64,000 bases of DNA, from contig JAKCOZ010000002.1 of NCBI GenBank assembly GCA_022605955.1, positions 65,452,783-65,516,782 on the forward strand, written 5' to 3'. This DNA is from Rallus limicola. Taxonomy: Eukaryota; Chordata; Aves; Gruiformes; Rallidae. Numbering within the stretch: position 1 is the first letter of the stretch; each line of letters begins with the position of its first letter. A program made the translations under genes and the position numbers. This document shows positions 1 through 11,800 of this stretch, in pieces. The notes under the pieces are model-generated. The model worked only from the letters and a program-made list of their open reading frames with translations. It was not told where the DNA came from and made no database searches.

Positions 1-203
1 TCTGTTAAATTTTATTACCTTGTCCCTACCTCTGAAGCAGAAAAGATTACTATCACTTACAGTGAGACACATGGAAAGTCCCGCGAAGGAACTGTTGATC
101 ACGTGAATAATTTCATAGATAGATAAGAAATATTCCACCTTATTTTAAGAAGTGTATCAGTTTGAGACCAACACTGCCTGACTGACTTGCTAGTCATTGC
201 GAG

Positions 204-788
204 TGTCCTGGTTTCAGTCAGGATAGAGTTAACTTCATTTGTAGCAGCGGATGGAATGCTGTGTTTGGGTGTTAAAATGAAAGCAGTGCTGATAACACCC
301 TGATGTTTCTAGTTGCAGTCAGACAGTCAAAGCTAGGACAGGTGACCCAGATGGGCCAAAGAGAGTATTCCATGCCAATTACATCCTGCCCAGGATAACG
401 GGGGGCTGATGGGAGGAAGAAGGGGGGCGGTTCCGGGATGCGAGTGGCCGGGACGCGAGGTGCTTGGGGGACGGTTGGGTTCCGGGACGGCTCTGGGTGG
501 TGCGGCCTGAGTTGTGTGGTTCGGTGAGAAACTGCATTGTGTATCAATAGTTTCATATTCTTTTGCTCTAAAGTCCTGTTAGCATTGTTATATTTTATCT
601 TTCTGTTATCTTAGTAAACTATCCTTATCCCAACCCACGGGCCTCTTAGTTTCTTGGTTTTGGAGTTATTTGCCCCTTCCTTTTCCCTTCCCTTGTTTCC
701 CCCCTCCTTTCCCTTTTCTCCTGCTCTTTTACTTTAAGGAGCAGGCAGCTGCGTGGATCTCGGCCCAAGCTGGGGTGAAACCACAACA
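204..788 (+). mobile_element. Solo LTR, ERVL-like avian endogenous retrovirus
   Basis: The element starts TGTCCTGGTTTCAG and ends AAACCACAACA, so it has the TG...CA ends of an LTR. It is bounded by the perfect 5-bp duplication GCGAG at 199-203 and 789-793. Five-base duplications fit ERVL- or ERV1-type integrases rather than the 6 bases of ERVK. The 585-bp body has a U3-like first half, a G/C-rich middle and a pyrimidine-rich stretch before the 3' end. No internal viral genes flank it, so it is a product of LTR-LTR recombination. It lies antisense to KCTD8. Its first 200 bases align by eye with the LTR at 43375-43877. Confidence 0.88.
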
Positions 789-793
789 GCGAG

Positions 794-1759
794 TCATCAG
801 AGAATTTGTGCAGAAAGGTGTACTGATAATCTTAATGCTTATAGGCTTTTCAAATAGAAATGCAGCAGCTTTTTAGGACTTTACATTACATATGCATTTC
901 AAAGAGCAATTTTGGTCAGATGGTGCCTGGCCTCTGTAAAGCAGCAGAAAGGAACAATTCCTCTGTATCATCTCTTGTACACCCATCAAGAAGAACAGCA
1001 GCTCCAATACTGAGTAACTGCTGTTCCTCCTGCATTTTTGCCCCAAGAGAAGCCTTCAGATTGCTTGAACAATCCTTGGGAAGACAGAAGGAAGTATGTT
1101 TTCTGGTCTCTTTTAACAGATGTTGCTTGAGGTGTGCATTATCTGCATGCTGGGCTTTTGGGAGGTCACTGAAAGGACAGGGATTTTTCTTAAGGATTCA
1201 AAAGAACAGAAGGACGTAAACTGGCATGCTGGGTCTGCTAAAATACTGTTTCTTGTAAAAATCAAGTGTAAATATACCTGACCTTCCCCTTTTGGATGTT
1301 CCTGCATAAAGGAATCTGCAAGAAAGTCAGTCTCCAGCTACACTAAAAAAGAGAAAGGAAATTGTGAAGGAAAGAGGCAATTTCTTGCTCTATGACTAAG
1401 TGAAAGAAAGGACAGCTCATCACTTCTACAGAAGTTACAAACATTAGCATAGTCTTTACCCTCAAGGCCAATGAGACAGCTCAGATTGACAATGAAAACC
1501 TCCCACAACAACTAGTAAATACAGGTTCAGCATTTTTAGGACAGAGGTTCTGGGACTGATGACCAAAAAGATCCATCAAAAAATTTACTGAAGCTGGCAG
1601 TAGGGCAGCTTTTTTCCTCAAGTGGGACTACAATGAAAACCCACAAGTGCTCAAACCTTTCTAAGAAAAGCAATGACGTACATGCATTTTTTTCTGAACG
1701 GACCCTTCCATCTATATCATCTCCTTATGAAAAAAATAATTCTGTGGCAAGAACTTTTA
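794..1759. other. Intronic sequence with no recognised feature
   Basis: Unique-looking AT-moderate sequence between the solo LTR and the first CR1 fragment. A short open frame at 860-1219 (+) has no recognisable domain and no supporting signals. Confidence 0.6.
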
Positions 1760-2386
1760 GAATCACAGAATCACAGAATCTTAGGGGTTGCAAGGGACCT
1801 CAAGAGATCATCGGGTCCAACCCCCCTGCCAAAGCAGGCTCCCTATCTCATATTGCATAGATAGGCATCCAGACGAGACTTGAATATCTCCAGAGAAGGA
1901 GACTCCACCACCTCCCTGGGCAGCCTATTCCACTGCTCCGTCACCCTCACTGTGAAAAAGTTCATCCGCATGTTGGTGTGGAACTTCCTATCCTCCAGCT
2001 TACAGCCATTGCCCCTAGTCCTGTCCCCACAGACCACTGAAAATGGGCTGGCCAATTCCCCCTGCATCCCAAGTCTAAGATATTTATAAACACTAATTAG
2101 GTCCCCCCTAAGTCTTCTTTTCTCCAGGCTGAACAGACCCAGCTCACTCAGCCTTTCCTCATAGGGGAGATGTTCCAGGCCCCTAATCATCTTCGTTGCC
2201 CTTCTTTGGACTTTCTCCAGAAGGTCCCTGTCTTTTTTATACCAGGGAGCCCAGAACTGGACACAGTACTCCAGGTGGGGCCTGACCAACGCAGAGTAGA
2301 GGGGGAGGATCACTTCCTTCGAGGATCACTTCCTTCGACCTGCTGGACACACTCTTCCTGATGCATCCCAGGATCCCATTGGCCAT
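1760..2386 (-). mobile_element. CR1 LINE fragment, 3' end with C-terminal ORF2
   Basis: Read on the minus strand, this is the last part of a CR1 retrotransposon, truncated at its 5' end. It keeps an uninterrupted frame of about 156 codons (2313 to 1843) matching the region downstream of the reverse-transcriptase core, with motifs such as [51 protein letters not shown] and [20 protein letters not shown]. The 3' end carries the tandem octamer (CACAGAAT on the plus strand). A 16-bp tandem duplication at 2306-2337 breaks the frame further upstream. It lies in the same orientation as KCTD8. It is not a functional element. Confidence 0.95.
2306..2337. repeat. 16-bp perfect tandem duplication inside the CR1 fragment
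   Basis: AGGATCACTTCCTTCG occurs twice, at 2306-2321 and 2322-2337, with no spacer. Other CR1 copies in this window have the sequence once or not at all at the equivalent place, so this is a local duplication after insertion. Sixteen bases shift the relic reading frame. Confidence 0.9.
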
Positions 2387-5300
2387 CAAGAGAAAGACTT
2401 TAAAGACAATGAGAAGATACAGCAAATCCTGTAAGACAGCAAGTGAAGGGAGAGCAAATAGCTTTGGGATGCTATTTTAGGACAATGTTTTTATTAATTG
2501 AGCTCACAATCACAGAGCATCTGTCAGCTATGGCAAAACGTTAAGGGAGAATGAATGAAAGATTGTACTGTAGAGAAAAAAATAATTCATAATGAGCTGA
2601 ATGAATTATCTCCTGAAGACCCTCAGAAGAATAGTAGATTGTATCATACAAAGAATGAACTAAATGCGTTCATACACCCTGGGCTGGAAATGAGCACAGC
2701 CACATCTGGCAGAGTCAAGGGAAAGAAATCTACCTTGTGCTTTTATTCTCATGGGCAGTGCAGATTGACTTTTAGGTGGCTGAAACCAGAGATCTAAATA
2801 TTCATGAAAGAATCTATGCTAATGTAGGCAAGCCTCTTCTGACACAATGGAGCATTCGTAGGTGTACATTTTCCAAATGTGCTCATTTTTTCATGATTTG
2901 GACAATTTATCTGAATATATTTTTGCTGGAAAAGCCATGAACAGCCTACCTGGACTGCTTTTGTTCCTTATTTTTGACTTAATTTTTTTAATTATTTGAC
3001 AGTGAAACCAAGGAGCAGAAAATAGAGAATGAGACTATGTAACTGTTTTTCAAGAAGTACCTACCAAAATGCACACATCCTGAAATTCAGGTTTCAGATG
3101 TGTATTTTTCCCTGTACAGACCTATAGTGAATAACATGTGCATGTAATGTGATTTTGACATGAATTTTAAGCCACTAATAATCTAAATAATATTCTTCTA
3201 TCCCAAGAATATTTACACCCAACTTGAAAGATTCTGTGTAATCATAGCTAATGAATATTTTGACATGGAAATCACAACAGGATAGCTTTAGCTTTTATTC
3301 CTGGTGGTGTTTTAAATTTTACTTGTATCTCTAACCATATAACTATTTCCTATGCATCCCAGAGCTCCCTACATACTACCCTTTAATCACTTATTTGTTA
3401 TGAACTACCAGAAGAGTAAATGCTGCCCTTTCATATTCTGTGCACTTCTTGTGCCAGAATAGCCAGATAGGAACATTCTTCAGCTGAGTCCCAGGATGTG
3501 TGCATTCCTAGTACAGTGCCAGACAGATTTCCACTCTCTGTTATACCACAGGTGGATGCTATAACACGAAAAATATACCACACCATTGCTGACTGAAGAA
3601 GAAACTGAAAAAGCTCCAATGCATTCCTGAGAGTTGCAGTAAAGTAGTTCCAGCTCTGTGGCTGCTGCTATAACCTGGAGAATTCTTACTTCTGCAGACA
3701 AAGCCTGCAGCAATATAATGGTGAACTGGGACTGCAGAGTTCACTCATCTTTTCCTTTCTGCTTGTTAAGAGCAGCTATTTTATTTTCATACTTCTATTC
3801 AGTATCTTTATCCTCTAATACAATTATACATTGGAGATCAAAACACAGGCAAAAATGTTTCTTTAACAATACCAAATCAATTATTAAAATTGAGGTTGTT
3901 TTTATTGTATTGGCCTCAGATACTTACCAAGCTTATGAATTTCCTCTAATTGTGCCTGAGGAATTAAAAATGTGATGCTAATGTGCAATTCTGCTATTAA
4001 GATACTTTATCTAATGACACTGAAATAAAATATTTTGTGTGTGTCTTATCCCTAAAAGCCAGGTGTATTTTTATTTTCCAGGATAAAGCAATACTAGTTT
4101 TACATTCCAATTAACGGAATTAATTCCAAATAATGTCAGCCTTGTAGCGGACAGTTTCCAGTTGAATACTTCCTTCTCTGCCTAGATGTTTACATGTCTC
4201 CCTTGGCACACGTCTGCTTCCTTGTGGCACCTCAACATTTCTCCAGTCAATGATGTAAGTGAAAGCAGGTTATCAAGTGCTGTGGCTGAAGCTATGAAGG
4301 CAAGGAAGGCAAGGAAATAAAAGATGATGATGTTCTCCTATGTCTTTAAATTTCTTCTTATTACTTTCTATGTTTCTTCTTTCCTATCTTACAAAATCAT
4401 TATAAAATCATCAATCATCCTGGCCCCCAGATGCTAGGAAGCAGATACTAGCAAATCGCAGTGTCTCAGGGGAGGCTGTGCTCAGAAACACGATCAGTGT
4501 GTTTGCCCAGCAGACCAACAGTGCTCAGTACAGAATGCTTCTTAGCCGCATCTGCCACAGGATAAAGCTGTAATGGAACAGCCTCCCATGAGCTGCCATA
4601 CAGTACTCACCGAGACACAGGGCAAAAGAAAAAGGAGGCTGACCTAAAAATCACTCATGCAAGAAACTTGTACCTATGTACAGTGTTCTTCTCCCACACA
4701 AACAAGATTACTCTCCAGATCCTTTTTTCCTTATGGGTGAAACCTCTTGCAATCCTAGCATGATTCATTGTATTGAATAACATAATATATATGATTAAAA
4801 GTTTAATGATGTTTTGATACAAAAGAGCATTTGCATAATTATAATGGGAAGACATGAAGCTAATATTAAATTTAAAAATTTGTCACTCCTTCTATACGTT
4901 ACATCCAGCTAATCTTTCACAGAACTTCTGCAAAGGTTTCCTTGAACTCTGCCAGTGTTTGCTCTAGTGTGAACTGGGTTCATCCCTCTAAATTATGATA
5001 GCTGCCAGCAAGTTTAAATTATTCATAGTTAATGAGGTATAGGAAAGCCCTCAGCACTCCTGAGGTTAGAAGCACAGGCACAGTTTTAGACTGGTACTCT
5101 GTCACCTGTGAAGGCATGATGCCTCTATGGCCACTAACCAGCCCTAAATCGATAATCTGCCACTGCAGTATGGAATAGTAATGGCTCTGAACCCCACAGT
5201 TCAGGCAACACTGTTTGGGGGATCCTGTAAATGGAGAAGGGGATATATTTCCTGCTAGAGAGACAACAATCTAATACACTCACAGACCAAGAAATTATTA

Positions 5301-5866
5301 AATGCAATGTTTAAGAAAACCCCTTCTGACCAGCTTCTGACCTCATTTATACTGATACCAATCTACTGTAGCTTCATGGTAATTCATTAATCAGTATTTT
5401 TTTTCTGCAAGGTTACAAAGTAGGTATGAAATACATCTGTTAGGAAAAAAACCCCCACTCATTTCTAGACATGGCCGCTCAGGTAACAAATGCTTCAACT
5501 ACCACATGATCTACTGGATATAGTGATCAGCCATACCTGTGGGCTGCAGATAGTTATTCCAATTCATGCACAAATTTTGCATTGTAACACAGGACTGTGA
5601 AGATACTATGATAATTATCTGTTCCCTATGTGCTGTCAGCACTGAACAGTGCCTCACCCATCTGCTGTTTCCTTCAATTTGAGCACTCCCATAGGACTCT
5701 TGCCACATTTTCCCTTCTACCCTTCCCAAGCATGGTGATTTTCCACAGCAGATCTGGTCCCCTGAGATGGTGAAATTGTACAGTAAAAGAAAAATCCTCT
5801 GAATGCAAAACATTATACTTTCACTGGTACCAGAAAAAAAGAGAAATGAATTCACTACTTGAAGAT
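2387..5866. other. Intronic AT-rich sequence with no recognised feature
   Basis: No exon, RNA gene or repeat family could be recognised. The short open frames here (for example 2555-2797 + and 5511-5855 -) have no domain signatures and look like chance. A small direct duplication of GGCAAGGAA lies near 4299-4316. Confidence 0.6.
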
Positions 5867-6246
5867 GGGAAGGGAAGGGAAGGGAAGGGAAGGGAAGGGA
5901 AGGGAAGGGAAGGGAAGGGAAGGGAAGGGAAGGGAAGGGAAGGGAAGGGAAGGGAAGGGAAGGGAAGGGGAGGGGAGGGGAGGGGAGGGGAGGGGAGGGG
6001 GAGGGGAGGGGAGGGGAGGGGAGGGGAGGGGAGGGGAGGGGAGGGGAGGGGGAGGGGAGGGGAGGGGAGCGGGGGGAGGGAGAGAGAAGAGAGAAGAGAA
6101 GAGAAGAGAAGAGAAGAGAAGAGAAGAGAAGAGAAGAGAAGAGAAGAGAAGAGAAGAGAGAGAAGAGAAGAGAAGAGAAGAGAAGAGAAGAGAAGAGAAG
6201 AGAAGAGAAGAGAAGAGAAGAGAAGAGAAGAGAAGAGAAGAAGAAG
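5867..6246 (+). repeat. Polypurine pentanucleotide array: (GGGAA)n, (GGGGA)n, (AGAGA)n
   Basis: The array is about 380 bases of pure purine on the plus strand, apart from one C near 6070, in three successive blocks. About twenty near-perfect GGGAA units run from 5867 to 5966. GGGGA units with occasional extra G follow to about 6069. GAGAA/AGAGA units run from about 6082 to 6244. The two long open frames across it on both strands are translation artefacts of the repeat. Such tracts can form triplex, G-quadruplex and R-loop structures and are unstable in length. It lies in KCTD8 intron 1, where the transcribed RNA would be pyrimidine-rich. Confidence 0.98.
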
Positions 6247-8704
6247 GCATGATTATTTTTAATAACACTGTAGAACAGCCAGCTTTTTGTCAGGTGGGGA
6301 ATCTGTGTTAAGGAGAGTACTCAGCTTGTTCACGTAGGATATCATATCTGAAATGCCCACAAATGTCATCTTTTTCAATGAGGGTTGCTACAAGTTCTTT
6401 GCACGATTTCTATATATCATCACAAGTATGCATTAGAAAAAGTTTGTAAGAAAGAAAGCACATTTTCCCATCTATGGATCATTCCACTGAAACTCACTTG
6501 TTCGAATTGTAAGATGGAGACTAAAGTTTATCAGCTACAAGCTGGCATCATCCAAAGATAGAAAACACACACATTAAGAAGAAACTGGAAAAAAGCATAC
6601 GTAGTATTACCAACCACTTATGCCTGTCAACTCATGTCCCATTGACAGCAACCTTCCTGCAGAATTTCTCAGCACAAACCAAACATTTTGCTGATACATA
6701 CAAATGACAAATCTCATATCTCTTTTAGTTTTATAACACTTACTGCTATTATTAGTGTCATTTTATGATAATAAAGCCATTTCCTTGTGCTATAATTTTT
6801 CTAAAGAAGTGAACAATCCTTCTTTATGATACATTAGATACATGCACTGTATTTTTGTTGTACATTATGCTATTATTTTATCCTGAGACAAATCTCAAAG
6901 GCCTGCTATCAGTGGATAGCAGATGGAAAGGATGAGCACACTAGCAGGGTTGCCTTTATTCTTTTTAGTGGCTAGAAAACTTCCTGAAGTAATATATATG
7001 TCTTGTTCAGGTATTCATAACTCATTTCTGATGTGCTCCAAGTCGTTTTCAAGTTAGAAACAAAACTACAAGAAATGGAACTGAATGTACATTTCCTTTT
7101 CAGTGAAGATTTATTCTTCTGAGAGGTTCACTGGAAACCTTGGAACCATTCATTCAGCACTGCTGACGACGTGAACCTTTTTTTACTTTGTGGAAAGGAA
7201 GTGACCATGGAGATACGCAGGACTTTGATGCTAAAACTGACCTCTAATAATTACGTAGAAGAAGAAAAAAACAAATCTGCTACATGCGTGAATAGCGTCA
7301 TCTTAATTGCCATAAAAAATGAAACCAAGCCTTTTTGTAGTCCCTGAGACTTACACATATTCACTGTAAAAAGTAGTATTTGTGGTACTTGCAGGCAGCT
7401 GAAGGTCAGGAAAGCCAATTAAGACAAGCAGAGCCAAATGGACACATTTTGACAGAGGCAAGGACAGACTGTGAAAGAATAAATGCTGATCTGAACCCCA
7501 GCCCAAGTAAGAGGACACATATAATGAAACCTCATTTCAAAGCACTGAATTTGACATTAAACAGCTGCCAAGAAAAGGAGACTGGGTTCCATCCATCTTG
7601 GTAAAAATGTGAGGATCAGCATTGTGCCAGTTCAAGATTTTGGATTATCTTCACATCTGTGTCTAGAGTGAAATGAGACAATACTGTGACACCTAATGGA
7701 ATACTGAAATAAACTTTATTAAATGTGGAAAAGTCCTTTAACTTCAGAACTTGCTATTGTTACTGCAAATTTTACTCATGACACGAATTTGTAATGACTT
7801 GGTTTCCTCTGTGCTCTTTTATAGGAGCTGCATGTAATGGCCTTGAGCTCGAGTAAGGTTTCTGGAATGTCTTTTTTTTCCAACTTTAGGTTTCCTTTTC
7901 AAGAACTCTTCCTTATACTATTCTGCTCCCTCTCTGTGTATACAGTTCTGTCTCCATGTGCATGTGGGTCTTACTGAAACCCCTGAGCTTCAGGAGCCAT
8001 ATGAATATGCATCCACACAAACACACTGAAGAAACTCAGCACGATTTCAGCAAGGGTTTCAGAGGGCAGCGGGTAGGTGATATCCCTCACAGCTCACCAC
8101 ATTGCCAAAAACAAAAAAGGCTGAAAGCACAGAACTGTAGCACCCAGAAAGGTTAATCACCTGACACTTTTCAGGAAGCAACAAAAGCACAGCTCTGAAT
8201 TTCTGTGACTTTTTTTTACAATTTAACACAGTTTGCCAATTGTACAAAATGAGACACAGGGCTGAAGCCATAACTCCTCATTAGTTTTAGCAGTCTGAAA
8301 GTATCTTTCTTCCTAAAGGTCTAGCTACTCCCTAATAAATACTGTTCTTCCACAGTGCTTTGACCACTCTGGGTTATGAAAAGATGGAATATTTCAATTC
8401 TCAATACAGTGTCATAATGAGGGAGCTATTTAAATATATTTTAACAGGCTAACTACGTGAACTTTTAGATTCTGTCTTGCCCATGAAACACAAGGTAACA
8501 TAAGTCCACAAAGGTGAACTGCACTTGTGAGTCAGGTACTTAATGACTAGTCTGAGTAGACAAAAATATTTTAATAAATAATAGCTATTCCAACCATCCA
8601 AACTCAAAAAGATAAGTCTACAATCTAACATTGGCTTTAAAGCCTGGACAGGAAGAAGGGAATAGGATTTGTCATCCTAATCTTACTTAAGTAATAAGGT
8701 ACTG

Positions 8705-8815
8705 ACTTGTCAATCTTTTATTTAAATATTATTAATGTTAAGATTAGAATTATTTATTATTAATAATAATTGTTATTAATAATGATGATAATAACAACAA
8801 CAACAGCTTAAATTC
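8705..8815. repeat. AT-rich / (AAT)n-like low-complexity patch
   Basis: Runs of ATTATT, TTAATAATAATTG, AATGATGATAATAAC and AACAACAACAAC follow each other. This is an imperfect A/T trinucleotide microsatellite with no associated gene. Confidence 0.75.
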
Positions 8816-11800
8816 TAAGTAATCAAATTAATCCAGGAGCTTGGTTCTGATTTTTGGAGGAAGAAGACCAAGAGGGATGGGTGTTAAGGATTCTTGGTAA
8901 ATCACGGGACCTGTCATATATTTGGGGTGGGTGAAATGTTACACTATTGGATTTTTAATAAGAAATTTATATTCATTAATGTTATATTAACTAATAGATT
9001 ACTAATTGTCTCTTATCGACATCATCTTATAAATAGGCATCACAGAACTTCATGATACTAATCAGAATCAGCTCAACTACTTTACAAATAGAAAAACTGG
9101 GACAAGAAGGACTGAAACACTTTACAATGGCAGAATCCAGCACAACCATAATATTGAGTATATCTCAAAAATCCTATGTAAGTATTCCTTACCCAACAGT
9201 ATCCCAAAAGAGGCATCTCTATGCCTAAACATTTTACTCACCGACAGCAAACTGTCCAAGTTAAATAAAATGCAGGTTGTTTTTAGGTGCAGTATCTTGT
9301 GATTTGGCCACGCATTTTTTTCTAAAAGTCTTGTTTCAATGCTTAGCACAACCACCTATGATAAGAGCCATTTTCTACAGGCTTCAGATCTGATCTAAAT
9401 AAAAATAACTGTCCATATTGCCCTTCTGAATGTGTAAATCTTTCAGGCTTTAAATATGACTGAAAATGTACCCAACCAATTCTAATTGCTTGACTCTCTT
9501 TCTTTGACACCCAGACACCCAACAAATTCAGTAAGGGCAAAATATAAAAAGAGAAGGGAAAAGTAGAAAGGATCTTTTCAAGGTAATTATTAGATTCATT
9601 ATTTATTTGCCACCAAGACAGAGTAAATCATCGGAAGAACCAGCCATAGCACAGTTGTTGCTTGTTTAGCAACATGATATGCCAAGTTCCTCCTTTCAGT
9701 AACATTCCACTGCCTTTTCCCTGAGCAAGGGAACAAAATGAAGGGGTGGCATATCATTAAACTGAGTTTATCAAGTAGAACACTATCAGGATTTAGTGTA
9801 AATATTTGGCAACCAGCACCTAAATTTTATGATTTAATCTTGGGAAGACTTATGTGCAAACTTAAATTTACTTAAATGCTTAAAGTTTATAGCATGCATA
9901 AATCTTTGAGATCATGTCTGAGTCATCCTTTTAATGCTTGTGATATAAAACAATGCGTGACTATACAATGTTTCACTGTCGTTATTTCTGGAATAGGAGC
10001 TTTATCTTGAGAGCTCACTCTGACCACATGGGGCTGACAAGGCAAAATTTCCAAACCCACACAAGAACACTTCACACAGAAAAAGCTGGCCATGAGAATA
10101 AGCAGAAGTTTCAGAATTACAGCTCATGTTTACAAATCTCAGTCATTCTAACATGTAAGATCATTATCTGCAGGTTACAACTCTTGCCTAGCTATGACCT
10201 GTCACATCTGACAAGGCATTAAGCTCTAGAAGTGAAAAAAACAACAATTGAATGGAAGGAGGACTATAAAAACCAAAGCATACAAAACAGTTTATACTTG
10301 TAAAGACTCGACTGTACTCTAAAAAGACTGTATTCACAGACAGCTTCCGTTCATTATGGAGTGTGTTTCTAATTTCCCACTGCTGACTCAGAGCAATTAA
10401 GCTAGGAAACATAGGCAAGAGAGAGAAAGACTGGCAGACAATTCACAGTTGGCAGATAAGCTTATTCACAGGGGTGAATTTGGCTCTAGGGGCAAGAAAT
10501 GAGGCATCATGAAATCCTACAAAAGGAAAGTTTTCTTGTGCTTTAATTTGAAAATGACAGGAAATGGAAAGAGGTGTATGGAATAATTAGGCTGACAACA
10601 CTATGCTTTTAGTTGTAGCAGGCAAAGCTATAACAAAAACAAGCAGACAAAACCAGAAGCAAGGTGTATAAGGCATTGGGTTTCTGTCCACCCTGAACAT
10701 TTCTTTCATGAGGGACTAATAGCTGTCACCTACACCAAAGAAAAGATTTGGGTAAAAACAAGCATTGTTTTGCCAATATTAAAGCAACACACACAAAAAA
10801 AACCCCAACCAAAGTGTAAAATTGCAGTGGTGCAAAGCACAACAGAATTTGAGTCATAAATGGGGCTTTTGTATTTGATCTCATGAGATAAATACTCAGA
10901 GACATTAAGTTTTTAAAAGTTAGGGAAATACGCACCCAGAGAAGCTTGGGTAATTGTTATAGTAATTGTAGACACATTTTCAAACCTGTAACCTTTAATC
11001 ACATAAGGTTTTAATTTCTTTATTCATTTAAACCAACTGTGGAACTAAGTGGGCTCAGTACAGAAAGAGAAGACAGAGAAGTTTCCGACACTCAGTTGCA
11101 GCCCCCAGACCTATGTCAGCGTGGTACCAGCTCAGACCTAGCTGGTGGCACATCACGGAAACGCAAGGGCCCAAAGGCTCTGCCTGTAACAGCAAGCTGG
11201 GACAACACATTGGTACATTTTCGCCACGTTCTCATAAGCATGACTATGACAAGAATTAATAAAAGAAAATGCAGCTTCAGCTTTTACAGCCATCTAGATT
11301 TCCACTGCATTTAAACTTTGTTGGTTGTAACCAGTTGCCAAGGTATACATTTTTCTTGGGCAAATGTTTCTTGAACTATGAGAGAAGAACACAATTTGCT
11401 TCACGAACCTAATTCATTACAAGTCACTTTATCCATTATGCATCTTCTGGTTTGTTTTTAAGTAAGTGCACTTTAGCAAAGGAGCGATTACCATGCATGT
11501 TAGTGATATTTCAGACCACCAGTGAATCATACAGGGCTCTTTGTGTTGTAAGATCATACGTGTTCAGGAACACTAAGGTTAGTGTTAGAAATGGTCCTTG
11601 ATAGAGGTGGTGTTGTAACCATCATTAAGGTATGAAGTGCAAACTACTGGTCTGGGCAAGACTTCAAGAACAGGTGGGCCAGCCTTGAAGGCAGAGTGCT
11701 TCCTCTACCTGAAGCAAGAAGCAATTATTTCCCACTTTGCCCTGAGCATTTAGAACAAAACACAAAAGTGAAATAAATCTCTGATTGGTAGTAAAAAGAA

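Noticed and set aside
1843..2313. 156-codon frame as a host gene
   Set aside because: It is the C-terminal part of CR1 ORF2, with a CR1 3' tail directly downstream.
5846..6311. Open frames of 137-150 codons encoding EGKGR/EEKRR or LFSSL/PSLPF repeats
   Set aside because: They are translations of the polypurine pentanucleotide array, open on both strands only because the repeat lacks stop codons.
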